This document shows, one piece after another, positions 1 to 10,583 of a stretch of 64,000 bases of DNA. This DNA is from Geobacillus vulcani PSS1 (lineage in GTDB: Bacteria; Bacillota; Bacilli; Bacillales; Anoxybacillaceae): the NCBI RefSeq assembly GCF_000733845.1, contig NZ_JPOI01000001.1:558001-622000 (forward strand), given 5' to 3'. How positions within the stretch are numbered: the stretch's first letter is position 1; every line of letters starts with the position of its first letter. The translations under genes were made by a program, and so were the position numbers. The notes beneath the pieces were generated by a model that was not told the DNA's origin, did not search any database, and saw only the letters and a list, made by a program, of their open reading frames with translations.

Positions 1-31
1 AACCATCTAGACGGGAGGTCCACATATACAC

Positions 32-505
32 ATGGAAGAAACAACAAAGCGGGAGCTTGTGTTGCACATTAACGGGGAGCAACGAACCGTCGTCATCCGC
101 CAAGCCGAGACGCTGCTGTTTGTTTTGCGCGATCATCTTGGGCTGACCGGCGCCAAACCGGGTTGTCTAAACGGTGACTGCGGAGCCTGCACCGTCTTAG
201 TCGATGGCATGCCGATCAAGTCATGCATGATGCTCGCGATGGAAACGGTCGGCAAACCGATCACGACGATCGAAGGGCTGGATGATGCCCCCATACAACA
301 CGCTTTCGTCCGCCATTTCGCTTTTCAGTGCGGCTATTGCACACCGGGCTTCATCATGAACGCTCAGGCGCTCATCGAGCGGCATCCGGATGCCGATGAC
401 GCGATGATTCAAGAATGGCTCGAATCGAACATTTGCCGCTGCACAAGCTATCAAGAAATTGAAGCAGCAATCAAAGAAGTGCTTGAAGCTAAAAAACAAG
501 CATGA
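32..505 (+). CDS. [2Fe-2S] small subunit of a molybdenum hydroxylase (CoxS/PucE type)
   Basis: A 157-residue protein of the usual size for the iron-sulfur subunit of xanthine dehydrogenase/CO-dehydrogenase-type enzymes. Residues 8-80 form a plant-type ferredoxin domain with Cys45, Cys50, Cys53 and Cys65. Residues 90-150 form the helical [2Fe-2S]-binding domain with Cys100, Cys103 (CGYCTPG) and Cys135, Cys137 (ICRC). It should pass electrons from the molybdopterin subunit to FAD. A GGGAGGT ribosome site precedes the ATG. The molybdopterin and FAD subunits are not in the window and probably lie upstream. The substrate cannot be told from this subunit alone. Confidence 0.93.
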   Translation: MEETTKRELVLHINGEQRTVVIRQAETLLFVLRDHLGLTGAKPGCLNGDCGACTVLVDGMPIKSCMMLAMETVGKPITTIEGLDDAPIQHAFVRHFAFQCGYCTPGFIMNAQALIERHPDADDAMIQEWLESNICRCTSYQEIEAAIKEVLEAKKQA

Positions 506-585
506 CGCGTTAGCCTCATTTTCGACAGAAATCTCCACCTCGAGCAATAGGCAAAGCAAGCGATCCTAGGAAGAAGTGAGAGAAG

Positions 586-1680
586 TTGGCCAAGACAGCT
601 CAGATTTCGCTCCTCCGTAGGAGCGTTTATCATCGCGGCGCAACCCATTGGCAAGTGGAAATGCTGTTTACCGCCTACATTTTTACGATGGCCGTCATGA
701 TGATTCCGGTTGGCCTCGTCGTCAGCCGCGTCGGCGATAAACAAATGATGGTGATCGGACTTGGCCTTGTCACGATTTTCTCATTATTGTGCGGCTTTGC
801 GGCGAATATCCCGCAATTATCCCTCTTCCGCGCCGGGTGGGGGCTTGGCAATGCCACGTTTTTTGCGACCGCCATGACCTTGTTAATCGCCTTAACACCG
901 CAGGCGAGCACGGCTGTCGGCTTGTATGAGGCGGCGATCGGCCTCGGGATGGCCGGCGGCCCGCTCATCGGGGGGCTGCTTGGCCAACATTCATGGCACT
1001 ACCCGTTTCTCGGCACGAGCGTGCTCATTTTTATCGCCTTTTTGCTTGTCGCCTTGTTTGTGTACGATCCGAATAAAGGAAAACCAAAAAAGGCGGCCGG
1101 GTGGCAAGAAATGCGGCGTCTGCTCGCCTTTCCGCCGTTTTTGAAAGGGGCGGTGGGCGGCATGCTTTACTATTACGGCTTTTTCGTTGTCCTAGCCTAT
1201 TCGCCGCTCATCATTCGCTTATCCGCCATTCAAATCGGCCTCGTCTTCTTCGGCTGGGGGCTTTGCCTCGCCTACGGTTCGGCGGTGCTGGCTCATCGGC
1301 TGGAGGAAAGCCATGAACCGAAACATCTATTGCCGTACAGCTTATTGCTGTTTGCGGTGTTGCTGCTGCTGTTGGCCGTCGCTCAGCCAACTTGGTTGAT
1401 GATCGTCTTGATCATTTTGTCAGGTCTTGTATCCGGCGTAAACAACGCCTTGTTCACAAGCTACGTGATGGAAACATCGCCGTATGAACGCGGCGTCACT
1501 TCCGGCATGTACAACTTCGTCCGCTGGCTCGGAGCGGCCATCGCCCCCGTGCTGTCCGGCGTCATCGGCCATGCCATTTCCGCGAAAGCGCCGTTTATGG
1601 TGGCCATGGCGCTGGCGCTCATCGCCTTCCTGTTCCTTGCCTGGCGCAAGCGGGAGACTTCGGCAACCAAAACGGCATAA
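586..1680 (+). CDS. MFS transporter lacking the first transmembrane helix
   Basis: A 364-residue polytopic protein of the major facilitator superfamily. The sequence from HWQVEMLFTAYIF onward matches the second helix of 12- or 14-helix drug/sugar MFS proteins, and the loop VGLVVSRVGDKQ is the inter-helix 2/3 motif. The short N-terminus (MAKTAQISLLRRSVYHRGAT) is hydrophilic, so helix 1 is absent. No better in-frame start exists upstream; the TTG used has only a weak GA-rich site before it. The protein therefore looks 5'-truncated, probably by a small deletion between 505 and 640, and may be non-functional. It is followed by a strong hairpin terminator. Substrate unknown. Confidence 0.75.
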   Translation: MAKTAQISLLRRSVYHRGATHWQVEMLFTAYIFTMAVMMIPVGLVVSRVGDKQMMVIGLGLVTIFSLLCGFAANIPQLSLFRAGWGLGNATFFATAMTLLIALTPQASTAVGLYEAAIGLGMAGGPLIGGLLGQHSWHYPFLGTSVLIFIAFLLVALFVYDPNKGKPKKAAGWQEMRRLLAFPPFLKGAVGGMLYYYGFFVVLAYSPLIIRLSAIQIGLVFFGWGLCLAYGSAVLAHRLEESHEPKHLLPYSLLLFAVLLLLLAVAQPTWLMIVLIILSGLVSGVNNALFTSYVMETSPYERGVTSGMYNFVRWLGAAIAPVLSGVIGHAISAKAPFMVAMALALIAFLFLAWRKRETSATKTA

Positions 1681-1727
1681 CCGTGAAAAGCAGGCGACAA
1701 CGGCCGTTTCGCGTCTATATAAAACTC

Positions 1728-1765
1728 GGAAAACGCCCGTCTCCGTCTGGAACGGGCGTTGTTCA
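1728..1765. terminator. Bidirectional hairpin terminator
   Basis: AACGCCCGT (1732-1740) pairs with ACGGGCGTT (1752-1760). T-rich tails occur in both directions, so it can close the MFS gene (+) and the lysine-catabolic operon (-). Confidence 0.75.
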
Positions 1766-1892
1766 CAACTCGCTTTCCAGCCACGATCATTTTGAGCATG
1801 CTGCGGTGGCGTTGTCTGCTCCGCACGCAATGGCGAGACATTGCCCTTTTTCACGAAACTTCTTCCATCCTCCTACTTATGGCGCCGCCTTT

Positions 1893-3050
1893 TCAGCTAT
1901 GAACCGTCCGCTTCTCGCTGATGAGGACGCCGCGTTTTTTCATCTCGTCCATATACACATCCCCCGGAACGATTTGCTCCGGCGGATAGACGCCGCGCTT
2001 TGTAATCACCCCGCGGCCGATGAGCTGAGCGACAGCGGAAATGGTGTAAGCCGTCGTGCGCGCCATCGCCGTCACCTTGTTTTCGCGGTCATTGAACGTG
2101 ACGGTTTCGTATTCAAGCACTGTTTCCTTTCCGTCTTTCCGACCGCCGACGATGACTCGGAGCAACACCACATCATCTTTTCCTTTCAAATCAAGAAGCG
2201 GCTTTAGGACGGAAAGCAGCACGTCGCGCGGCTTGACTTTGCATCCATTGACCTCGACTTCTACATCGTTGCGCGTCAAGTTCAAATCGACAAGCAGCTT
2301 GCATTTTTCTGCATGGCCGCGGTAGCGGATCGTTTTGTACTCGAGCCGCTTCAAGTTCGGAAACGAACGCGAGAGCGTCGACGTCCCGCCTGAGGTGTGA
2401 AACGCTTCAAGCGGCCCGAACCGGTCGAAATAAATCGGCTCGACTTCCGAAAGGGACGGCACTTCCTGCTTTTGGCCGTTGCGGATAATCAAGGCTGGAT
2501 CCGTGTAATGGTCAAGCAGCCCCTCGAGTGAAAACACATGGTTGTACTCCAGCGGCGGTTCAGGACGGACGGGAATGCCGCCAACATACAACAAGATGGA
2601 TTCCACCTCATCGAGTTGACTCGCCCCATAACCGGATAAAATGTTGATCATTCCCGGTGCGACGCCAAGGTCAGGGATGATGGTCACACCAGCAGCTTGG
2701 GCTTGTTCATGCAGCTCAAGCACCCGGTCGGTGATATGGCCGATATGGCCGCCTAAATCGACAGAATGGACGCCAGCTGCAATGGCCGTTTTCGCCACCG
2801 TTTCGTTAAATTGGTAAAACAAGGCATTGACCACCACATCGTGCCCTTTCATGCAAGCCGACAGCTGCTGTTGATCGCCAGCGTCCACCCGCACGGCGGC
2901 AAGCTTCTCGGAATGAAGCTGCCGCACCGTCTGCTCTGCCTTAGCTAAATCAACATCAGCCAACGTCACCGCCTCAACGTCTGGGCTTTGCACTAAATCG
3001 CGCGCTGCTTCTTTGCCCATCAACCCCGCTCCAAGCACAAGCACTTTCAT
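1893..3050 (-). CDS. lysDH: L-lysine 6-dehydrogenase (saccharopine dehydrogenase-fold)
   Basis: A 385-residue NAD-dependent dehydrogenase with an N-terminal Rossmann motif ([12 protein letters not shown], residues ~4-15) followed by the catalytic/dimerisation domain of the saccharopine dehydrogenase family. Length and sequence fit the L-lysine 6-dehydrogenase known from Geobacillus stearothermophilus, which oxidatively deaminates the epsilon-amino group of lysine to allysine, which cyclises to piperideine-6-carboxylate. The ATG at 3050 is chosen because GGAGG and AAAGAACG precede it; a start 21 bases upstream has no good site. It is the last gene of an operon behind an aldehyde dehydrogenase, which supports lysine degradation. 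Assignment from memory of the family, no alignment run. Confidence 0.85.
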   Translation of the reverse strand: MKVLVLGAGLMGKEAARDLVQSPDVEAVTLADVDLAKAEQTVRQLHSEKLAAVRVDAGDQQQLSACMKGHDVVVNALFYQFNETVAKTAIAAGVHSVDLGGHIGHITDRVLELHEQAQAAGVTIIPDLGVAPGMINILSGYGASQLDEVESILLYVGGIPVRPEPPLEYNHVFSLEGLLDHYTDPALIIRNGQKQEVPSLSEVEPIYFDRFGPLEAFHTSGGTSTLSRSFPNLKRLEYKTIRYRGHAEKCKLLVDLNLTRNDVEVEVNGCKVKPRDVLLSVLKPLLDLKGKDDVVLLRVIVGGRKDGKETVLEYETVTFNDRENKVTAMARTTAYTISAVAQLIGRGVITKRGVYPPEQIVPGDVYMDEMKKRGVLISEKRTVHS

Positions 3051-3207
3051 CGTTCTTTCCCCCTCCGTCACCGATTCTTTGCCATACGCTCACATGGCAG
3101 CCGCTTGTTTCGCATCCTTGTTGCGGCCGTTGCTTCAGTTCGCCACACGTGTTTGGTGTTGATTTTTTCTTCTCTTTCCCCGACCATCTTGCAAGCGACA
3201 TCCCGGT

Positions 3208-4689
3208 TCAATCTCCAGTATCGATTTGCGCCCGCTGCAGCCTGCCGCTGAAATCGACATAAATGCTCCGCCATTCGGTGAATACGTCAAGCGCAGCGAC
3301 GCCGGAGTCGCGATGGCCGTTGCCCGTCCCTTTCGTGCCGCCAAACGGCAAATGAATTTCCGCTCCCGTTGTGCCGGCGTTGACATACACAATGCCGGTG
3401 TCCAAATCGCGCATCGCTCGAAACACGTTATTAACATCGCGTGTGAAAATCGCGCTTGACAGCCCATAATCGACGCTGTTGTTGACGGCGATCGCTTCGT
3501 CCAAACTGCGGACGGAAATGATCGACACGACCGGGCCAAAAATTTCTTCGCGGGCGATGCGCATATTCGGCGTGACATCGGTGAAAATCGTCGGTGCGTA
3601 GTAAAAGCCGTGCGCATAGTCGCCTTCACGCAATATATAACCGCCCACAAGCAGCTTCGCTCCTTCTTCTACGCCAATACGCACGTAGCGGTCAATTTTT
3701 TGCAGCGCCTCTTCGTGGATGACGGGTCCGACTTTGACCGTTTCATCGAGCCCGTTGCCAATTCTCAATGTTTTCACGGCTTCAAGCAGACGCCGTTCAA
3801 GCTCCTGTTTCACCCGCTCATGGACAATGACCCGGCTGCACGCCGTGCACCGCTGGCCTGATGTACCGAATGCACTCCAGATGATGCCGTCCACCGCCAA
3901 TGTCAAATCAGCATCATCCATCACAATGACAGCGTTTTTTCCTCCCATTTCAAGCGAAACTTTTTTCAACAGCCGTCCACATTTTTCCGCAATCATCCGC
4001 CCGACTTCATTCGATCCGGTAAACGAGATGACCTTGACATCCGGATGTTCGACGAGCGCATTGCCAGCTGTCGGCCCGTCGCCATGGACAACATGAAACA
4101 CTCCCGGCGGCAAGCCCGCTTCTTCAAAAATGCGAGCCAACTCCTGCGCCATGATCGGCGTCTCGGGAGCCGGCTTCCACACGACCGCATTGCCGGCAAC
4201 AATCGCCGGGAATGATTTCCAAGTGGCGATGGCAATAGGGAAATTCCATGGTGTGATGATGCCGACCACTCCAACCGGCACGCGGACGCTCATGGCAAAT
4301 TTGTCCTTCAGTTCAGACGGCGTCGTATCACCAAACAGTCGGCGGCCTTCCCCAGCCATGTAAAACGCCATATCAATGCCTTCCTGCACTTCGCCGCGCG
4401 CTTCCTCAATCACTTTGCCCATTTCCATCGTCAACAGCCGAGCCAACTGTTCTTTCCGCTCCTTTAGCAACATCCCGACTCTATATAAAACTTCCGCGCG
4501 TTTTGGCGCCGGCACGAGCGCCCACCGTTTTTGCGCTTCTTTGGCTGCCTGAACCGCTTCATCGATATCGTTTGGACCAGACATCGCCACCTCGGCAATC
4601 GTTTCCCCTGTCGCCGGATTGATCACCGGCGCAAATTGCCCGGTGCTTGGCTCCTTCCATTCTCCATTGATATAATTTTGGATTTTCAC
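3208..4689 (-). CDS. NAD(P)-dependent aldehyde dehydrogenase, probable allysine/aminoadipate-semialdehyde dehydrogenase
   Basis: A full-length 493-residue ALDH. Asn149 (TPWNF), Glu247 (LEMGGKN) and the nucleophile Cys281 (GQRCTACS) are all present. It starts with GTG behind GGGGGGAG. The gene lies between a TPP enzyme and lysine 6-dehydrogenase on the same strand. The most economical role is oxidation of allysine (piperideine-6-carboxylate) to L-2-aminoadipate, the next step after LysDH. Close family members also act on succinate semialdehyde, glutarate semialdehyde and benzaldehydes, so it might instead, or also, oxidise the product of the neighbouring decarboxylase. The ALDH call is firm, the substrate is inferred from context. 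Confidence 0.9.
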   Translation of the reverse strand: MKIQNYINGEWKEPSTGQFAPVINPATGETIAEVAMSGPNDIDEAVQAAKEAQKRWALVPAPKRAEVLYRVGMLLKERKEQLARLLTMEMGKVIEEARGEVQEGIDMAFYMAGEGRRLFGDTTPSELKDKFAMSVRVPVGVVGIITPWNFPIAIATWKSFPAIVAGNAVVWKPAPETPIMAQELARIFEEAGLPPGVFHVVHGDGPTAGNALVEHPDVKVISFTGSNEVGRMIAEKCGRLLKKVSLEMGGKNAVIVMDDADLTLAVDGIIWSAFGTSGQRCTACSRVIVHERVKQELERRLLEAVKTLRIGNGLDETVKVGPVIHEEALQKIDRYVRIGVEEGAKLLVGGYILREGDYAHGFYYAPTIFTDVTPNMRIAREEIFGPVVSIISVRSLDEAIAVNNSVDYGLSSAIFTRDVNNVFRAMRDLDTGIVYVNAGTTGAEIHLPFGGTKGTGNGHRDSGVAALDVFTEWRSIYVDFSGRLQRAQIDTGD

Positions 4690-4760
4690 TGTATACTCCC
4701 CCCATTTTTTCTAGATGATTTATTAAGATAATTTATACATTGAACGCCGGGTGATGATCG

Positions 4761-6416
4761 TCAGGACTTCCTCTTGGCCCGCAAGTCTTGGATCGTTGCC
4801 GCCACCGAAATGTGGTCCGGATCGGTCAACACTTCAATCACCGTCGGCTTCTTGGCTTCAAACGCCAACAGAAGCGCTTCCGTGAACTGTTGTTCCGTCT
4901 GCACTTGGAATCCGCGGCTGTTCAAGCATTCTGCCAACCGGGCAAACGACACGCGGCCTAAATCGGTGCCGATGACCCGCCCCGGAAACTGCAGTTCTTG
5001 ATGCATGCGGATGGTGCCGTACATATGATTGTTAAACACAATGCTGATGATCGGAATATCGTATCGTGCGGCTGTTTCCAACTCCTGCACCGTCATCATA
5101 AAACCGCCGTCCCCGGATAAAGAAACGACAGTCCGGTCAGGAAAGGCCAGTTTGGCGCCAATGGCAGCCGGCATGCCATATCCCATCGCTCCAGACGTCG
5201 GACCGATGTACGTGTGTCCATCCCCAAACGGGAAAAAGGCATGAAGCCAACCGGCGAAATTCCCGGCATCGTTCGTAATGACCGCATTTTTCGGCAAATG
5301 ACGCCCTAAACTCGCCATGACCGCTTCATGAAGATTTCGTTTTTCAAGCGGCAACGCGGCCGTTTGTTCGTACCGTTTCCTCCGTTCAGCCACCCATTCT
5401 TGCCAAGACGGCCGCACCGCGAGATCGAGCAAACGGGACAGCGCTTCCCGACAATCAGCCCAAACCGCGATATCCGGTGCATACACTTTTCCGAACCCAT
5501 CGCTGTCGATATCGATATGAATCAGCGTCTGCGTTGGAGATAGCAAACGGTAATCTTGCGTCGTCACTTCCGACAGCCGCGTCCCCAACGCAATCACCAC
5601 ATCGGCCTGCTCGGCCGTTTCCATGACCTCTTTCGGCGCCCCTAGGCCTAGGTGGCCGACATAGCACGGATGGTTGTGGGGAAACACATCATGCCTCCGG
5701 AACGCCGCCATCACCGGAAGTGAATACTTTTCCGCCCACAAGCGCAGCAACGGCTCCGCCCCCGACCATTTGACACCGCCGCCGGCAATCACGAGCGGCC
5801 GTTGGGCGCGCTCAAGGCGCTCTTGGATGTTCCGTATATCTTCTTGCCTTGGAGCCGGTTTCGGTGCATGGGTCTCGGCCAGCACCGCTTCCGTTATCGT
5901 TTTGGAAAATAGATCTTCTGGCAGTGAAACGACGACGGGGCCGGGCCGTCCTGTTTTCGCCATGCGAAACGCCCGTTGCACCAGCTCGGGCACCCGCTCG
6001 GCTTCGTGAATTTCAACCGCCCATTTTGCGATCGGTCGAAAAAACGCTTCCATATCGACTTCCTGAAATCCTTCACGCCCTAGGAAGCGGCTGTTCACTT
6101 GCCCCAAAAACACGACCATCGGAGTGGAATCTTGCCTCGCGGTATGGACGCCGATCGCCAAGTTCGCCCCACCAACCGCTCGTGTGGCCAGCACGACGCC
6201 GCACTTCCGTGACGCTTTCGCATATCCTTCCGCCATAAACGAGGCTCCCCCCTCATGGCGGGTGGAGATGAATTCGATGGACGGCTCATCGTAGATGGCA
6301 TCAAGCAACGGCAAATAACTTTCCCCCGGCACACCAAACACATGACGGATCTGTTCCTGTTTTAGACATTCAACGATGGCTTGAGCCACCCTGATGTGAT
6401 GTATCGTTCGCTTCAT
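4761..6416 (-). CDS. TPP-dependent enzyme of the acetolactate synthase/decarboxylase superfamily
   Basis: A 551-residue three-domain ThDP enzyme. The N-terminal Pyr domain has FGVPGESYLPLLD and the TPP-activating Glu in RHEGGASFMAEGYA. The C-terminal PP domain has the GDG...NN cofactor motif (SGDGGFMMT...IVFNN). The family includes acetolactate synthase, 2-oxoacid decarboxylases, oxalyl-CoA and benzoylformate decarboxylases. The start ATG overlaps the aminotransferase stop as ATGA, so the two are translationally coupled; an alternative ATG 33 bases upstream is less likely. In this operon a plausible substrate is 2-oxoadipate, formed from 2-aminoadipate by the aminotransferase, giving glutarate semialdehyde. 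That is inference from gene order only. Confidence 0.88.
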   Translation of the reverse strand: MKRTIHHIRVAQAIVECLKQEQIRHVFGVPGESYLPLLDAIYDEPSIEFISTRHEGGASFMAEGYAKASRKCGVVLATRAVGGANLAIGVHTARQDSTPMVVFLGQVNSRFLGREGFQEVDMEAFFRPIAKWAVEIHEAERVPELVQRAFRMAKTGRPGPVVVSLPEDLFSKTITEAVLAETHAPKPAPRQEDIRNIQERLERAQRPLVIAGGGVKWSGAEPLLRLWAEKYSLPVMAAFRRHDVFPHNHPCYVGHLGLGAPKEVMETAEQADVVIALGTRLSEVTTQDYRLLSPTQTLIHIDIDSDGFGKVYAPDIAVWADCREALSRLLDLAVRPSWQEWVAERRKRYEQTAALPLEKRNLHEAVMASLGRHLPKNAVITNDAGNFAGWLHAFFPFGDGHTYIGPTSGAMGYGMPAAIGAKLAFPDRTVVSLSGDGGFMMTVQELETAARYDIPIISIVFNNHMYGTIRMHQELQFPGRVIGTDLGRVSFARLAECLNSRGFQVQTEQQFTEALLLAFEAKKPTVIEVLTDPDHISVAATIQDLRAKRKS

Positions 6417-7591
6417 GGCGCCGATTCCCCCCAATCCACGTGCTTCCATCGTTCAACGGCTTGCTGCAGACGCTCCATCGGCGCTGACAGCGATACGCGG
6501 ACATACCCTTCCCCGGCGGATCCAAACGCTGTTCCTGGTGTTACAATGACCCCCGCTTCTTCCAGCAGTTTGGCGGCAAACTGCTCGGACGAGTATCCGT
6601 CGCAAACGGGAACCCACAAGAAAAAGGTCGCTTTCGGACGCTGCACGTCGATGCCCAATTCTCGGAGTTTCTCGACCATCATATTCATGCGTTGTTCATA
6701 AATGCGGCTATTTTCTCGAATAAACGTCCGTCCGTTCGTCAAAGCAGCCACCGCTGCTTTCTGAATCGGAATAAACTGACATGTGTCTGTGTTGCTTTTG
6801 ATCACCGAAAGCGCTCGAATCATGTCACGATTTCCGACCACATATCCGATGCGGCAACCGGCCATGTTATAGCTTTTGGACAACGATCCAAATTCCACCG
6901 CCACTTCCTTTGCCCCGTCCACCTGCAAAATGCTCGGTGCCTGAAAACCGGCAAACGTCACGAACGAGTAGGCCGCATCATGAGCAATGAACATCTGGTG
7001 CTGACGGGCAAGTGAAACGGCTTCGGCAAATACATCCAAATCAGCAGTGGCGGCCGTCGGATTGCTCGGATAATTGAGAAACATGATTTTCGCTTGGTCA
7101 TAAACAGACGAAGGAAGCGCATCAAACCGGGGAATATAACCATGTTGCGCATCGAGCGGAAGCGATAGACTCTGTCCACGGGCAAAATGGACAGCCGTCC
7201 GGTAAACGGGATAGCCCGGATCAGGCACTAAGGCGAGCTCGCCGGGATTGAGAACGGCTTGCAGCAAATGGACGATTCCTTCTTTTGAGCCGATTAACGC
7301 CAACACCTCGGTCTCCGGATCGAGCTTGACGCCATATTCCCGTTCATAAAAACGCGCGACCGCTTCCCGGTACTCCCTGCAGCCGCCATATGGCGAATAC
7401 GTATAGTGCTCCGGTACATCAAGCGCTTCTTTCAATGTTTCGATGACAAAGGAAGGAGGCGGCAAATCGGGGGCGCCGATCCCTAAATCAATGACATCGA
7501 CCCCGAGCTTTAGCAGTTCTTCTTTTTTCTTCTGAAATCGGGAGAACAAATATGGCGGCATCGTCTGCACAATATCGGAAAATGTGTTCAA
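6413..7591 (-). CDS. PLP-dependent aminotransferase, class I/II (DapL-like branch)
   Basis: A fold-type I aminotransferase of about 392 residues. The PLP-binding Lys lies in SLSKSYNMAGCRIGY, the Asn/Pro motif in NYPSNPTA and the cofactor Asp in AHDAAYSF. The start is uncertain: an ATG at 7597 abuts the ribosome site GAGGAGGG directly, while the TTG at 7591 is spaced about 6 bases from it and is preferred here. It is the first gene of the lysine-catabolic operon and is coupled by ATGA overlap to the TPP enzyme. By position it probably transaminates 2-aminoadipate (or another lysine-derived amino acid) to the 2-oxo acid. No clear promoter was recognised upstream. Confidence 0.85.
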   Translation of the reverse strand: MNTFSDIVQTMPPYLFSRFQKKKEELLKLGVDVIDLGIGAPDLPPPSFVIETLKEALDVPEHYTYSPYGGCREYREAVARFYEREYGVKLDPETEVLALIGSKEGIVHLLQAVLNPGELALVPDPGYPVYRTAVHFARGQSLSLPLDAQHGYIPRFDALPSSVYDQAKIMFLNYPSNPTAATADLDVFAEAVSLARQHQMFIAHDAAYSFVTFAGFQAPSILQVDGAKEVAVEFGSLSKSYNMAGCRIGYVVGNRDMIRALSVIKSNTDTCQFIPIQKAAVAALTNGRTFIRENSRIYEQRMNMMVEKLRELGIDVQRPKATFFLWVPVCDGYSSEQFAAKLLEEAGVIVTPGTAFGSAGEGYVRVSLSAPMERLQQAVERWKHVDWGESAP

Positions 7592-7767
7592 TCCCATCCC
7601 TCCTCATGGGCCTTCGTTTCAGTTTATGCGCGCGCCCATCGCCCTCATGCCCGTTTCACTTTCAAGAGGCTGCCTACAATACAAACAGATTTCCCAAAAT
7701 AAAGACATCATCAAAATCCTTTTTCTCGGAAATCGGTTGATGCTGGGGAAATGATTATGTTTTTTCA

Positions 7768-7905
7768 CTAGAAGGTCAGTGATTTTGCAGGAGATGCAGC
7801 CCGACCACGGAATGTATCAAATTGAGCAATCTTTCAAAATCTGCTTTTCTCTCTTACGAGAAACATCGAGTTGACGGAACCCATCGTTTTTTGCCAACCT
7901 TCTAG
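7768..7905 (-). repeat. MITE-like dispersed repeat copy R1
   Basis: A 130-bp element (7772-7901) bounded by CTAG direct repeats (7768-7771 and 7902-7905). Its ends are inverted: AAGGTCAGTGATTTTGC at the left and, reading inward on the minus strand from the right, AAGGTTGGCAAAAAACG. It matches the ends of the other copies at 31977, 48980, 53151, 53276 and 57664. No coding potential. Confidence 0.65.
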
Positions 7906-8330
7906 TGCTAGAAAGACGCGATCAACCTTCTGAAAACCGCCCCTTTCGCCATAAAAAGAAGCGGCCGGCATCATCCACGGTTCGATGACGCAACTGGCCG
8001 CTGTCTATGGAAGCAAAACGCCGGCGAAGGCGCCGCAATAGACTGCGCAGTTTTCCCCGCATGATCATTCTATGACTAGAAATTTGTACCTTATGCCATT
8101 ATCATAATCGATTTGAAATGATTTGTAAATATATTTTTTGAAAATTATATATTTTATATGTATTATGAACCTAAGACTGACCCAAAAGGTTGTTTTTCCT
8201 GAAGCAAAACACCACCTGTCATTTCTTCATGATTGTTTTATGCCTACATACGGTAATAACATAAGGAAATCCTGATCCTTTTGGAACAACCTCTCCTAAT
8301 TTACGTTAATGAGGAGACGCACCGATTTGC
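7906..8330. other. Non-coding interval, partly AT-rich
   Basis: No convincing gene. The part from about 8090 to 8180 is unusually AT-rich for this genome. I saw no RNA gene or clear promoter. Confidence 0.5.
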
Positions 8331-8367
8331 AGGACAAACAAGGGGGCGACGAACGTTCGCCCCCTTC
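8331..8367 (-). terminator. Terminator downstream of thiC
   Basis: AAGGGGGCGA (8340-8349) pairs with TTCGCCCCCTT (8356-8366); on the minus strand it is followed by TGTTTGTCC. Confidence 0.75.
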
Positions 8368-8471
8368 CACTGCTTCGATCAGCACCCGAGCGTTTTCCAG
8401 CTCATGCTTTTTCTGTTGATCGAACTTCCATATCCTTATTTACCTATTTCGAGCAGCGCAGCCCCTTCTTG

Positions 8472-10235
<1,764 letters not shown>

Positions 10236-10251
10236 TCAGTGATGGCGGCCA

Positions 10252-10287
10252 ATCGAAAATAAAAACAGGTTCCGACATCGGAACCTG
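10252..10287 (-). terminator. Riboswitch-controlled intrinsic terminator of thiC
   Basis: CAGGTTCC (10266-10273) pairs with GGAACCTG (10280-10287). On the minus strand it is followed by TTTTTATTTT. It lies between the TPP aptamer and the thiC start, so ligand control is probably by transcription termination. Confidence 0.85.
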
Positions 10288-10339
10288 ATCGAAGGCAAAA
10301 GGCCAAATGGACAAGATATACGTCTACGTCCATCTATTC

Positions 10340-10442
10340 CCGCTGCCTGCTTCCCTACGCTGGCATGACCCAGATCAGGTTCAAAGGGTCAAAGAACTTC
10401 ATCGCGTTCTTTTCTCAGCCCGGCTCTCGGACTCCCCTAGCA
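10340..10442 (-). promoter_or_regulatory. TPP riboswitch (THI element)
   Basis: Read on the minus strand the region has the conserved THI-box parts in order: GGGGAGTCC, GGGCTGAGA, ACCCTTTGAACCTGATCTGG and GTCATGCCAGCGTAGGGAAG. It is directly upstream of thiC with a terminator hairpin in between. Confidence 0.96.
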
Positions 10443-10583
10443 GATAAGCGTATAACAATGATGCCTGACTTTTTTTATTTTATCAGTCCATTGTCAAAGA
10501 TGCAAACCATTTTGTTCCAAACGTTGGCTCCCACACGTCGTTTGCAAGCCCCTCTTTCTCGGAGAAAGCGTCCTGTTCCTCAC

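Noticed and set aside
7598..7770. Sigma-54 (-12/-24) promoter for the lysine-catabolic operon
   Set aside because: Searched because some amino-acid catabolic operons of Bacillus use sigma-L; no GG-N10-GC element was found upstream.
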